Positions 23,733-32,506 of a stretch of 64,000 nucleotides of DNA are shown here, one piece after another (within the stretch, counting starts at the first letter, position 1; the number at the start of each line of letters is the position of its first letter). A program made the position numbers and the translations under genes. This stretch comes from Miltoncostaea sp963771025 (GTDB taxonomy: Bacteria > Actinomycetota > Thermoleophilia > Miltoncostaeales > Miltoncostaeaceae): contig CAVYRL010000002.1 in assembly GCA_963771025.1 (NCBI GenBank), positions 1 through 64,000 on the forward strand, given 5' to 3'. The notes beneath the pieces are model-generated. The model was not told the origin of the DNA and made no database searches. It was given only the letters and a program-made list of their open reading frames with translations.

Positions 23733-23751
23733 CATACTCCCCCCGTGTATG
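23733..23751. promoter_or_regulatory. CsoR-like operator, site 2
   Basis: CATACTCCCCCCGTGTATG is a pseudo-palindrome (CATAC / GTATG) around a G/C tract, 14 bases before the csoR ATG. This is the layout known for CsoR sites and fits autoregulation. Confidence 0.65.
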
Positions 23752-23765
23752 TCAATCTTCCCGCC

Positions 23766-24077
23766 ATGACCACTTCACGAAAGACCCACGCGTCACCGCC
23801 CGGCTACTCGGCGGCGGGCGAGCAGGAGCAGATCCTCAAGCGCCTGCGGCGGATCGAGGGCCAGGTCCGCGGAATCGCCGGGATGGTCGAGGACGAGCGG
23901 TACTGCATCGACGTCCTTCAGCAGATCAGCGCCGCGCAGGCGGCGCTCGACAAGGTTGCGCTCGCGTTGGTCGATGACCACACCCGCCATTGCGTGCTCG
24001 GGGCGTCTCCCGAGAATCAGGAGGAGATGAGGGCGGAGCTCATGACCGCTCTCAGCCGGCTCGTCGGTCGGCGCTAG
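23766..24077 (+). CDS. csoR: CsoR-family copper-sensing repressor
   Basis: This 103-residue all-helical repressor has ILKRLRRIEGQVRGIAGMVE, the family hallmark, and the Cu(I) ligands Cys47, His72 and Cys76. Their spacing (25 and 4) is the same as in characterised CsoR, which marks it as a copper sensor and not a formaldehyde- or sulfide-sensing relative. It is divergent from the copZ operon, and the CPD-type ATPase gene starts 12 bases after its stop. Confidence 0.9.
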   Translation: MTTSRKTHASPPGYSAAGEQEQILKRLRRIEGQVRGIAGMVEDERYCIDVLQQISAAQAALDKVALALVDDHTRHCVLGASPENQEEMRAELMTALSRLVGRR

Positions 24078-24088
24078 GAGACGGCGCG

Positions 24089-26521
24089 ATGAGATCGGCC
24101 GATCCCGCGGCGACCTCGCCGCCCTCACGGCCGCGCGCGCGGACCGACGTCCTCCACGTCGGCGGCCTCCTCTACGCGAGCGAGAAGGCGATCGTCGAGC
24201 GGGCGCTGGGCCGCCGCCCGGGTGTGCGGGCGGTAGAGGCGAACCCGACCGCGCAGACGGCGTCGGTCACCTATGACCCCGACCAGACCTCCCTCGAGGA
24301 CCTGCGCGCCTGGATCGAGGAGTGCGGCTACCACTGTGCCGGGCGCTCGGTTCCCGGACACATCTGCGATCCGATGGCCGGCGAGGGGCACGATGCGCCG
24401 ACCGAAGACCCGCACGCCGTCCGACGCTGCGAGGACGCAGGCGGCGGACATGGGGGCCACGCGGGGATGTCGATGGCCGCGATGGCCCGCGACATGCGCA
24501 ACCGATTCCTCGTCGCACTCGTCTTCGCGATCCCGATCGCGCTCTGGTCACCGCTCGGCACGGACCTGTTCGGCCTCGACCTGGCGACCCCGTTCGGCAT
24601 GGGCGCGGACACCTGGCAGTTCATCCTCAGCCTGCCGGTCATCTTCTACGCGTCGTGGATCTTCTTCTCCGGCGCATGGGCGGCGTTGCGGGCACGGACC
24701 CTCGACATGATGGTCTTGGTCGCCGTCGCGATCGGCACCGGCTGGATCTACTCGGTGGCCGCGACCTTCTGGATCGACGGCGAGGTCTTCTACGAAGCCG
24801 CCGCCTTGCTGGCGGTCTTCGTACTGCTCGGGCACTGGTTCGAGATGCGCGCACGGGGCGGGGCGAACGAGGCGATCCGGACGCTTCTCGATCTCGCGCC
24901 CCCGATGGCCGTCGTCATCCGCGACGGAGAGCCGGTCGAGGTCCCCACCGTCGAGGTGGCCGTGGGCGATCTCGTCCTGGTCCGGCCCGGCGCGCGGGTG
25001 CCGGTCAACGCCGAGGTCGTGGAGGGCACCAGCGACGTCGACGAGTCCATGGTGACCGGGGAGAGCATGCCGCTCGCCAAGGAACCGGGCGATCACCTGA
25101 TCGGAGCCACGATCAACGGACGCGGCACTCTTCGCGCCCGGGCGCGCGCGGTCGGCTCGGACACGGCCCTCGCTCAGATCGTCAAGCTCGTCCAGGAGGC
25201 CCAGAACTCGAAGGCCCCGGGGCAGCGGCTCGCCGATCGCGCGGCCTTCTGGCTCGTCCTCGTCGCGCTGGTCGGCGGCCTCGCGACCTTCCTCGTCTGG
25301 TACCTGATCGTCGGCCGCTCGGCCCAGGAGGCTCTCCTGTTCGCGATCACGGTGGTGGTCATCACGTGCCCCGACGCGCTGGGGCTCGCGACGCCGACGG
25401 CGATCATGGTCGGGACCGGCCTCGGCGCGAAGCGCGGAATCCTCTTCAAGCACGCGATGGCGCTGGAGCAGGCGGCGCATCTCGACACCGTCGTCTTCGA
25501 CAAGACCGGCACCCTCACCCGCGGGCAGCCGGCCGTGACCGAGATCGTCACCACCCGCGACACCGGCGAGGAGGACCTGCTGCGCCTCGTCGCGGCGGTC
25601 GAGCGCGAAAGCGAGCATCCCCTCGGGGATGCCATCGTCCGCGAGGCTCAGCGCAGGGGCCTGGTCGCCCCGGCCGTCTCCGACTTCGAGAGCGTTCCCG
25701 GGCACGGGGCTGTCGCCACTGCGGAAGGCCACAGGGTCGCGGTGGGCAATGAACGATTGATGGCTCGTGAGGGTGCCACGCGCAGTGAGCTCTCCGAGGC
25801 CGCGGCCGACCTCGCCAACAGCGGACAGACGCTCGTGCGTGTCGCCATCGACGGGCGAATCGTCGGCATCCTGGCGATCGCCGACGCCCCCCGCGATACC
25901 GCGCCCATGGCCGTCGCGGCGCTCAAAGCCGAGGGCGTGGTGCCCGTGATGCTCACCGGGGACGCCCGCCCGACTGCCCGGCACATCGCCGGAATCGTCG
26001 GCATCGATCAGCTGCTCGCCGAGGTTCTCCCGGGGGAGAAGGCCGCCAAGATCGTGGAGCTGCAGGAGCAGGGCGGGACGGTCGCGATGGTCGGCGACGG
26101 AGTCAACGACGCGCCGGCGCTCGCCCGCGCGGATGTCGGAATCGCGATCGGGGCGGGCACCGACGTGGCCGTCGAGACCGCGGACGTCGTGCTCATGCGA
26201 TCCGATCCCCTGGACGTGGCGACCGCCATCACGATCAGCCGGGGAACGGTGCGCAAGATGCGCCAGAACCTGGGCTGGGCGATCGGCTACAACTCGCTCG
26301 CGCTCCCGATCGCGGCGGGGGTCTTCGAACCCCTCGGGCTGACCATGCGCCCCGAGATCGCGGCGATCACGATGGCCGGCTCCAGCATCATCGTGGCGCT
26401 CAACGCACTGGCCCTGAAGCGGCTACGGCTTCCGAGCGCTCCCGCGCCCTCGCAGGGGGGCGTGACCGTCGATCCGGTGCGGAAGACGACCGCCCCCGGC
26501 GCCACCTCAGCCCCGAGGTAG
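24089..26521 (+). CDS. P1B-type metal ATPase with CPD membrane motif
   Basis: This 810-residue ATPase has an N-terminal HMA-like fold that lacks the metal Cys pair (GGLLYASEK in place of GMTCxxC), a His-rich linker (GGGHGGHAGMSM), the membrane motif TCPDALGLATP (Cys427-Pro-Asp429), DKTGT at Asp471, and GDGVNDAPAL. The usual second Cys/His of the membrane site is Asp, so the metal could be other than Cu(I). It follows csoR with a GGAG site ahead of the ATG, making a csoR-ATPase operon. Confidence 0.88.
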   Translation: MRSADPAATSPPSRPRARTDVLHVGGLLYASEKAIVERALGRRPGVRAVEANPTAQTASVTYDPDQTSLEDLRAWIEECGYHCAGRSVPGHICDPMAGEGHDAPTEDPHAVRRCEDAGGGHGGHAGMSMAAMARDMRNRFLVALVFAIPIALWSPLGTDLFGLDLATPFGMGADTWQFILSLPVIFYASWIFFSGAWAALRARTLDMMVLVAVAIGTGWIYSVAATFWIDGEVFYEAAALLAVFVLLGHWFEMRARGGANEAIRTLLDLAPPMAVVIRDGEPVEVPTVEVAVGDLVLVRPGARVPVNAEVVEGTSDVDESMVTGESMPLAKEPGDHLIGATINGRGTLRARARAVGSDTALAQIVKLVQEAQNSKAPGQRLADRAAFWLVLVALVGGLATFLVWYLIVGRSAQEALLFAITVVVITCPDALGLATPTAIMVGTGLGAKRGILFKHAMALEQAAHLDTVVFDKTGTLTRGQPAVTEIVTTRDTGEEDLLRLVAAVERESEHPLGDAIVREAQRRGLVAPAVSDFESVPGHGAVATAEGHRVAVGNERLMAREGATRSELSEAAADLANSGQTLVRVAIDGRIVGILAIADAPRDTAPMAVAALKAEGVVPVMLTGDARPTARHIAGIVGIDQLLAEVLPGEKAAKIVELQEQGGTVAMVGDGVNDAPALARADVGIAIGAGTDVAVETADVVLMRSDPLDVATAITISRGTVRKMRQNLGWAIGYNSLALPIAAGVFEPLGLTMRPEIAAITMAGSSIIVALNALALKRLRLPSAPAPSQGGVTVDPVRKTTAPGATSAPR

Positions 26522-26548
26522 CCGCACCGCGCTTTCGAGCCTCGCGCC

Positions 26549-26673
26549 TGCCGCACGGCGGTCGCCGCCGCCTGGGACGGTGAGGTGCGCGCGCTGCTGA
26601 TCGTCTCCGAGACGATCACGCCGTCCAAGCGCCGAGGCGATCCGCCGGCTGCGGGAGTTCGGCCAGCAGCCCG
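26549..26673 (+). pseudogene. Frameshifted fragment of a CopA P-domain
   Basis: The plus strand reads RTAVAAAWDGEVRALLIVSE, then TITPSK and, one frame over, AEAIRRLREFGQQPV. This matches the CopA segment TAVAAAWDGRLRALLVVSD and AEAIRRLRELG in the intact copA. One extra base (AA in place of A at about 26629) breaks the frame. The DNA differs from copA at many synonymous positions, so it is an older homologue and not a recent copy. Confidence 0.75.
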
Positions 26674-26677
26674 TTGA

Positions 26678-26696
26678 CATACTGGGGGGGTGTATG
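26678..26696. promoter_or_regulatory. CsoR-like operator, site 3
   Basis: CATACTGGGGGGGTGTATG is a nearly perfect CATAC / GTATG palindrome around a run of seven G. A TTGACA (26674-26679) overlaps its left edge, so binding would block a promoter. Confidence 0.65.
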
Positions 26697-26714
26697 CATG
26701 ATTGCGGTCCATAT

Positions 26715-26733
26715 ATACTCCCCCCCAGTACAT
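26715..26733. promoter_or_regulatory. CsoR-like operator, site 4
   Basis: On the minus strand this reads GTACTGGGGGGGAGTAT, sharing ACTGGGGGGG with site 3. It lies 23 bases before the MFS start and overlaps a TATACT that could be a -10 element. Confidence 0.6.
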
Positions 26734-26755
26734 GGGGCTCGAGTCAGGAGATGAC

Positions 26756-28195
26756 ATGGACCCTCGAAGCGCATCTGATCCCCGACGCTGGTGGGCTCTC
26801 GGCCTGCTGGCGGCGGCGCAGTTCATGGTGATCATGGACACCTCGATCATCGGGGTGGCCCTGCCGGAGATGCAGCGCGCGCTCGGGTTCTCCCAGAGCG
26901 GCTTGTCCTGGGTCTTCAACGCGTACGTGGTCGCCTTCGGCGGCCTGCTGCTGCTCGGTGGCCGGCTGTCCGACCTGCTCGGCGCGCGCCGGGTGTTCAT
27001 CGCCGGATGGGCGATTCTCACCGGCGCCTCGGTCCTGGCCGGTCTTGCGTCCACGGCCGAGCTGGAGATCGTCGGGCGCGCGCTCCAGGGCGTCGGCGCG
27101 GCCTTGATCGCCCCCTCGGCGCTCGCGCTGTTGATGGGCCTTTTCGGCCACGAGCCGCGCGAGCTCACCAAGGCCTTCGCGATCTACGGCGCCGCGGCAC
27201 CCGCCGGCGGCACCGCGGGCGTCTTCCTCGGCGGCGTGCTGACCGAGTGGGTGGACTGGCGCTGGGTGTTCCTCGTCAACGTCCCGGTCGGCCTGGTGGC
27301 GCTGGTGGCGAGCCGCCGCCTGCTGCCCACGAGCGTCCCGCGCCGCGGGCGCCTCGACCTCGGAGGTGCGGTCACCATCACCGGCGCCATCTCGCTGGCC
27401 GTGCTCGGCATCGTCCGGGCGCCGGAGGCCGGGTGGACCTCGGTCCAGACCCTCGCCGTGCTGGGCGGCGCGCTGGCGCTGCTCGTCGGCTTCGTCGCCA
27501 TCCAGGCGACCCGCCGCGAGCCGCTGATGCCGCTGTCCATCTTCCATGTGCCGAACCTCTCGGCGGCCAACGTGGTCACCGCCCTGCTGGGCGCCGCGTG
27601 GATTCCGATGTGGTTCTTCCTCAACCTCTACCTGCAGCAGGTGCTCGGCTATGGCGCCTTCGAGGCCGGCGCGGCTCTGCTGCCGATGACCGCCGCGATC
27701 ATGATTCTGATGGTCGGCGTCACGGGCCGGGTCGTGGCCCGCTTCGGCTTCGCCCCGGTGTCGGTCGCCGGCCTGGCGATTCTCGCCGCCGGAATCGGCT
27801 GGCTGTCGATGGTGCCGGCCGACGGAAGCTTCGTGACCGACGTCCTGCCCGCCAGCCTGGTGGCCGCGGTCGGCATGTCGCTCGCCTACATCCCCGTGAT
27901 GATGGCGGCTCTCTCCGGTGCCGCGCCGCAGGAGGCGGGCCTCGCCTCGGGCATCTTCAACACCACCTACCAGGTGGGGTCAGCGCTCGGGCTGGCGGCG
28001 ATGACCGCCGTGGCGGCTGCCAACGGCGCTGAGCGGGTCGGCGACGTCGGAGCCCTGACCGACGGCTTCCAGGCGGCACTCGTGGGTGCCGCCGCCATCG
28101 CCGCCGCCGGGGGGGTCGCCGCGCTCGGCCTGATGGTCCGGCGCGGACGGACCGCACCCGCGACCAGCGACGGCGGCGCACCGCAGGCCGCGTAG
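26756..28195 (+). CDS. DHA2-family (EmrB/QacA-like) MFS efflux transporter
   Basis: This 479-residue transporter has about 14 helices. It has the proton-drug antiporter motifs AQFMVIMDTSIIGVALPEM (motif D1), GGRLSDLLGARRVF (motif A) and GAAAPAGGTAGVFLGGVL (motif C). ATG 26756 is chosen because AGGAG sits six bases before it; upstream ATGs lie inside the operator. Its control region has two CsoR-like sites, so a copper-stress role is likely. A terminator follows. Confidence 0.88.
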   Translation: MDPRSASDPRRWWALGLLAAAQFMVIMDTSIIGVALPEMQRALGFSQSGLSWVFNAYVVAFGGLLLLGGRLSDLLGARRVFIAGWAILTGASVLAGLASTAELEIVGRALQGVGAALIAPSALALLMGLFGHEPRELTKAFAIYGAAAPAGGTAGVFLGGVLTEWVDWRWVFLVNVPVGLVALVASRRLLPTSVPRRGRLDLGGAVTITGAISLAVLGIVRAPEAGWTSVQTLAVLGGALALLVGFVAIQATRREPLMPLSIFHVPNLSAANVVTALLGAAWIPMWFFLNLYLQQVLGYGAFEAGAALLPMTAAIMILMVGVTGRVVARFGFAPVSVAGLAILAAGIGWLSMVPADGSFVTDVLPASLVAAVGMSLAYIPVMMAALSGAAPQEAGLASGIFNTTYQVGSALGLAAMTAVAAANGAERVGDVGALTDGFQAALVGAAAIAAAGGVAALGLMVRRGRTAPATSDGGAPQAA

Positions 28196-28205
28196 GTCGC
28201 CGGAA

Positions 28206-28232
28206 CAGGGGGCCCCGTGACGGGGCCCCCTG
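28206..28232 (+). terminator. Rho-independent-like terminator after the MFS gene
   Basis: CAGGGGGCCCCGTGACGGGG and CCCCTG form a stem of 11-12 pairs with a tiny loop directly after the MFS stop. No T-tract. Confidence 0.7.
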
Positions 28233-28326
28233 CATCACCCGAGAGCGGAGAGCACGATGCCCGCCAACGCACCCGTCCTGATCGCCGTGTGGGACACACG
28301 ATCACCGACGCGGCCGAACGCCTGGA

Positions 28327-29220
28327 TCACGTTGTGACGTTCGCCGCCCCCGGCCGGGGGCGAACCCCCGTGGCCCGGGCATGCGGCGGCGCGGCCCTGC
28401 CGTTCCGGGAGGAGCGGCCCCGGCCGCGCGTCGCGCGACCGACGAGCGAGAGGGCGAGCGCGACCGCGGCGATCGCCGGCGTGAGGAACACGAGCGCCAG
28501 GAGCGAGGCGACCTGCGGATCCGACGACACGTAGGGGACGAGCAGGAGCGGCAGCATCGGCGTCCCGCCTCCGACCGCCAGGCTGAGCCCGTATTGGCTC
28601 CACGAGACGAGGAACCCGAGGAGGGCGGCGACCGCGATCACCGGCGCCATGGCGGGGAGGGTCACCAGCGAGAGACGGCGCAGGCGTCCCGCTCCGTGGA
28701 CCGCGGCGGCCTCCTCGAGATCCCGGACCTCCGGACCGAAGCCCCCGGCGAGGATCAGCAGCACGTACGGCAGGACCGGCACGAGGTGGGCCAGGACGAG
28801 GCCCGCGAGAGTGTCGGCGATGCCCAGTCTGATGAACCACTCGGTGAGCCCCGACCCGGTGGCGAAGGACGGGACGAGCAGCGGCAGGCCGAGGACCACC
28901 CAGACCGGCCCGAGACGGCGCAGGCGGCGCTCTCCGATCACCCTGGCGGCCGGCCAGGCCACGACCATGGCGATCGCCGTCGCGGCGACCGCGACGATCA
29001 GGGAGTTGGCGATCGCCTCGCCCGCTCCGGAGGCGTCGGCGAACGCGACCTGCACGCCCCGCAGGCCGTAGCGCTGGGGCAGCACCGCGGGGGAGCGCCA
29101 CTCGTCGGCTGCGGCTCGCAGGACGAGGGCCAGGAGCGGAAGCAGTGCCGCGGCCGCCACGCCCGCGACGACCACGCGGCGCCCCGCCGTGCCGGTGCGC
29201 GGGGACGCGGCGTCAGTCAC
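28327..29220 (-). CDS. ABC transporter permease (YnjC-like, second half)
   Basis: This 297-residue protein has about six helices and the EAA-loop pattern EVRDLEEAAAVHGAGRLRRL facing the ATPase. It is the second of two separate permeases that correspond to the two halves of fused YnjC/ThiP-type proteins. It overlaps the upstream permease by eight bases. It carries the 48-bp segment duplicated at 14580-14627. Confidence 0.85.
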   Translation of the reverse strand: MTDAASPRTGTAGRRVVVAGVAAAALLPLLALVLRAAADEWRSPAVLPQRYGLRGVQVAFADASGAGEAIANSLIVAVAATAIAMVVAWPAARVIGERRLRRLGPVWVVLGLPLLVPSFATGSGLTEWFIRLGIADTLAGLVLAHLVPVLPYVLLILAGGFGPEVRDLEEAAAVHGAGRLRRLSLVTLPAMAPVIAVAALLGFLVSWSQYGLSLAVGGGTPMLPLLLVPYVSSDPQVASLLALVFLTPAIAAVALALSLVGRATRGRGRSSRNGRAAPPHARATGVRPRPGAANVTT

Positions 29221-30037
29221 CGCCCCTCCTCAGCTGGGTCGCGGCCAGCGCCGCGACGGACACTGCGAGCACCGACGAGACGAGGAGGGCGGCGTTCGCG
29301 ATCGCGCGGCCGTCCAAGCTGGCGGTGCGGGTCGACGAGAGCGCGTACTCGGAGAGCGTCTCGGGCGAGGTCGGGCCGATCGCCAGCGGGACCTCGAAGG
29401 CGCCGATGACGAAGGCGGCGACCACGGCCGACCCGGTGATGAGGGGGACCCGGATCGCCGGCCAGACGACCCAGCGGATCCGTTGCAGGGGCCGCGCCCC
29501 GAGGACCGCGGCGGCCTCCTCGCGCGCCGCGACGGCCGGACCCCAGGAGGCGAGGACGAGCAGCGCGAGGAAGGGCGTCTCCTTGTACAGGTAGACGAGC
29601 ACGATCCCGATGCCCCCCGGGTCGCGTACGACGTCGAACGGAAGTCCGCCCAGGAGGCGGTCGGCGATCCCCCCCGGCCCGAGCCAGAGGACCCCCAGGA
29701 CGGCGGCGACCAGATGGGGAACGGGGACGGGGACGGCGGCGAGGGTGCGCACGAGCGTGCCGCTGCGGCGCAGCAGCGCGGCGAGCGCCACGGCGAGCAC
29801 GGCGGAGCCGATCGTCGCCATGGCGGCGATCCTCAGGGTGAACCACAGCGCGTCCCAGAAGGTCGGGTCGGAGGCCAGCGCCCGGTAGGCGTCGAGGTCG
29901 GCGCCGGACCATCCCGTCACCCTGGTCACGCCGAGGCTCGACCGCGCCGCCCCGACCATGCCCGCGCCCCAGAGCACGACGACCACAAGGAGCGCCGGCG
30001 CGAGCGCGAACAGGGACCGGAGGCGGCGTCGGCTCAT
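29213..30037 (-). CDS. ABC transporter permease (YnjC-like, first half)
   Basis: This 274-residue protein has six helices and the EAA loop VAAREEAAAVLGARPLQRIR. The start overlaps the ATPase stop (ATGA). With the second permease, the ATPase and the binding protein it forms a complete importer. Confidence 0.85.
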   Translation of the reverse strand: MSRRRLRSLFALAPALLVVVVLWGAGMVGAARSSLGVTRVTGWSGADLDAYRALASDPTFWDALWFTLRIAAMATIGSAVLAVALAALLRRSGTLVRTLAAVPVPVPHLVAAVLGVLWLGPGGIADRLLGGLPFDVVRDPGGIGIVLVYLYKETPFLALLVLASWGPAVAAREEAAAVLGARPLQRIRWVVWPAIRVPLITGSAVVAAFVIGAFEVPLAIGPTSPETLSEYALSSTRTASLDGRAIANAALLVSSVLAVSVAALAATQLRRGGD

Positions 30038-31041
30038 GCGTGACGCCCGCCGTCGGAGCCGACGGCGGGCACTCGATCGTCCTCGGGGAAGCGCCAGACG
30101 GCCTCGGGCGCGACCAGCACGCCGGTCTCCTCGCCCACCATCGGCGACTCGTCGGGCGGCACCCTGGCCTCGAGCCGCATGTGGCCGCGCGTCAGGAGCA
30201 CCCGCAGGACGGAGCCGATGAAGGTCACCTCGCTCACGGTCATCCGCAGCGGGCCGTCGGTGGCGAGGGAGATCCCCTCGGCGCGGATCGAGACGCGCGC
30301 CGGGCCGTCGCCGCCGCGGACGGGGACCGGGCCGGCCTCGGTCTCGAGGACGCCCGAGCGCACCTCGCCCGCCAACAGGTTGCGGGCCCCGAAGAAGCGC
30401 GCGACGGCAGGGGAGATCGGCTCGAGGAAGAGGCTCCGGGGCGTGTCGCACTGGACGATGCGACCCTCGATCATGAGGGCGATTCGCTCGCCCATCTCCG
30501 CCGCCTCGTCGCGATCGTGGGTCACGATGAGGGTCGTCACCCGCCGTTCGCGCTGGAGGCGCAGGATGAGGCGGCGCAGGGCCTCGCGACGGTCCGGATC
30601 GACCGAGGCCATCGGCTCGTCCAGGAGCAGCAGGCGCGGCTCGGGGCAGAGCGCCCGGGCGAGCGCCACTCTCTGGGCCTCCCCTCCGGACATCCCCCGC
30701 ACGCTTCGGCGGCCTTGCCCGTCGAGGCCGACCTCGGCGAGGAGCGCGTCGGCGCGGGCGCGCCGCTCGCGGCGTCCGGCGCCGGCGGCCCGCAGGCCGA
30801 ACGCGACGTTCTCGGCGACGTCCATGTTGGGCAGGAGCCGAGGGTCCTGGAAGACCATCGCGATCGGCCGGCGATGCGGGGGCAACCCGTCGAGGGCGCG
30901 CCCCTGCGCCTCCACCCGCCCGGACGCCGACGGCTCCAGACCGGCGACGACGCGAAGCAGGGTGGTCTTGCCGGCTCCCGAGGGCCCCACCAGGGCCAAC
31001 CGCCCGCCGCTCGGGATCACCAGATCCACTCCCCTGAGCAC
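30034..31041 (-). CDS. ABC transporter ATP-binding protein (YnjD-like)
   Basis: This ATPase has Walker A GPSGAGKTT, the signature MSGGEAQRVALARAL, Walker B LLLLDEPMAS and a switch His (VTHDRDEAAEMG), plus a C-terminal TOBE-like domain. With GTG 31041, Walker A falls unusually early (residue about 19). Conserved N-terminal sequence (LRCTDVCASPGGSPVLRGV) continues upstream to a CTG at 31092 that overlaps the binding-protein stop, so translation may begin there. Confidence 0.88.
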   Translation of the reverse strand: MLRGVDLVIPSGGRLALVGPSGAGKTTLLRVVAGLEPSASGRVEAQGRALDGLPPHRRPIAMVFQDPRLLPNMDVAENVAFGLRAAGAGRRERRARADALLAEVGLDGQGRRSVRGMSGGEAQRVALARALCPEPRLLLLDEPMASVDPDRREALRRLILRLQRERRVTTLIVTHDRDEAAEMGERIALMIEGRIVQCDTPRSLFLEPISPAVARFFGARNLLAGEVRSGVLETEAGPVPVRGGDGPARVSIRAEGISLATDGPLRMTVSEVTFIGSVLRVLLTRGHMRLEARVPPDESPMVGEETGVLVAPEAVWRFPEDDRVPAVGSDGGRHA

Positions 31042-31088
31042 CGGGGACCCCCCGGGGCTCGCGCAGACGTCGGTGCAGCGCAGTCCGC

Positions 31089-32288
31089 TCAGCGCAGCAC
31101 CTCGTCGCGCCAGCGCTTCTCGAGCCTGCTCACGTCCGCCGCCGGGAGCTCGGCGAGCGACGCGCCGAGCGCGCCGGGGCCGAGCAGGTAGGGACTCCTC
31201 GCCTGTGGCCGGAAGTCGGCCCGTGCTCCCGGCGAGAGCCTGCTCAGGTCGAGGACGGTCGGAATGCCGAGGATCGCCGGGTCCGCCTTCTCGGCCTGCA
31301 GGCGCGGCGACAGGAGCAGGTTCGCGACGACGGCTGCGCCCTCTCGATGCGCCGCGTTCGCGGGGATCGTGACGAAGCTCGTGTTCGTGAGTGTCTGGTC
31401 GAGCGCGAACGGGCGCGCGCGTGAAGAGAAGACGCCAGAGCGCACCCCCGAGAGTACGAAGCCGGGATCGTAGCTCATCGCGATATCGACCTGGCCGTTG
31501 CCGAAGAGCTGGTTGAGCTCGGCCTCCGACTTGGGGTAGTTGGCGCCGCGGCCGTAGAGGAACGGCTTCACCTCCTCCAGCGCCCGCAGGCCGGCGTCCT
31601 CGCCCAGGGTCTGGACCACGAGCCGCACGAATGCCGACCCCGTGAAGTCGGGCGGGGCCGGGTAGGTGACGCGCCCGGGGTGCTCACGCGCGTAGGCGAT
31701 CAGCTCGGCCACCGTCCGGGGCGGGCGCGGCATCCGCGCCGGGTCGTACGCGAAGACGAGCGCCGCCCGGCTCCAGGGCGACTCCTGCCCGTCCACCGGG
31801 ACGCCGAAGTCGGTTGATATCGCCGGGTCCCTCTGATCGACCAGGGACGCGTTGGGAAGCGTGGTCGCCCAACCCCGCAGCCACAGGCCGGCGTCCCTGC
31901 CCAGCGCGAAGTTCTCGCCGTTGATCCAGATGAGGTCCACCGCTCCACCGGAGTCCTTTCCGGCATCGCGCTCGGCCAGGACCCGCTGAACCGCGTCGGC
32001 CGTGTCGGTGATCGGGACCTGCTTCAGCGTCACGCCCTCGGCCGCCGCGGCCGGGATCACCCGGTCGCGCACGTAGGCGTTGATGCGGGCGTCGCCGCCG
32101 TACATCCACCAGTTCACGGTCTGCCCCCGGGCGGCCGCGCGCACCTGCGTCCAGTCACCGGGGAGCCCGCCGCTGGACGCGCTGCCGCCGGCCGACCCGC
32201 CGCAGGCCGTCAGGATGCCGAGCAGGGCCAGGACCAGCGCGACCGCCCCCAGCCCCCGCGCAACGGCGGCACGCGTCGATCTCACCAT
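31089..32288 (-). CDS. ABC transporter substrate-binding lipoprotein (YnjB-like)
   Basis: This 399-residue protein has a lipoprotein signal (LLGILTACGG, lipid Cys about residue 28) and the YnjB motifs VNWWMYGGDARINAYV, TDTADAVQRVLAERDAG and VDLIWINGENFALG. This family is related to thiamine- and iron-binding proteins, but its ligand is not established. It is the first gene of the importer operon, facing the radical SAM gene. Confidence 0.85.
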   Translation of the reverse strand: MVRSTRAAVARGLGAVALVLALLGILTACGGSAGGSASSGGLPGDWTQVRAAARGQTVNWWMYGGDARINAYVRDRVIPAAAAEGVTLKQVPITDTADAVQRVLAERDAGKDSGGAVDLIWINGENFALGRDAGLWLRGWATTLPNASLVDQRDPAISTDFGVPVDGQESPWSRAALVFAYDPARMPRPPRTVAELIAYAREHPGRVTYPAPPDFTGSAFVRLVVQTLGEDAGLRALEEVKPFLYGRGANYPKSEAELNQLFGNGQVDIAMSYDPGFVLSGVRSGVFSSRARPFALDQTLTNTSFVTIPANAAHREGAAVVANLLLSPRLQAEKADPAILGIPTVLDLSRLSPGARADFRPQARSPYLLGPGALGASLAELPAADVSRLEKRWRDEVLR

Positions 32289-32506
32289 CGGCCCTTTCGT
32301 GGTCGTCGCACGATGGATGACTATGCCCGGCCGCGGGCCGGGAGGGCACGTCCGTGTTCGTCGCCGGACACCGGCCGTCGCGCCCGGGGCCCGCGCGCAT
32401 ACGCTGGGCTCGCCCATTGACGCGGGCGGTGTCCCCCCGGCCCTGGCGCGACGCACGATCGCGGCACGGCGGGCCGGCACCGGTCGCACCACCCGGCGGA
32501 GGCGCG

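Noticed and set aside
32289..32506. Thiamine or cobalamin riboswitch before the YnjB-like gene
   Set aside because: I found no conserved thi-box or B12-box elements on the minus strand.
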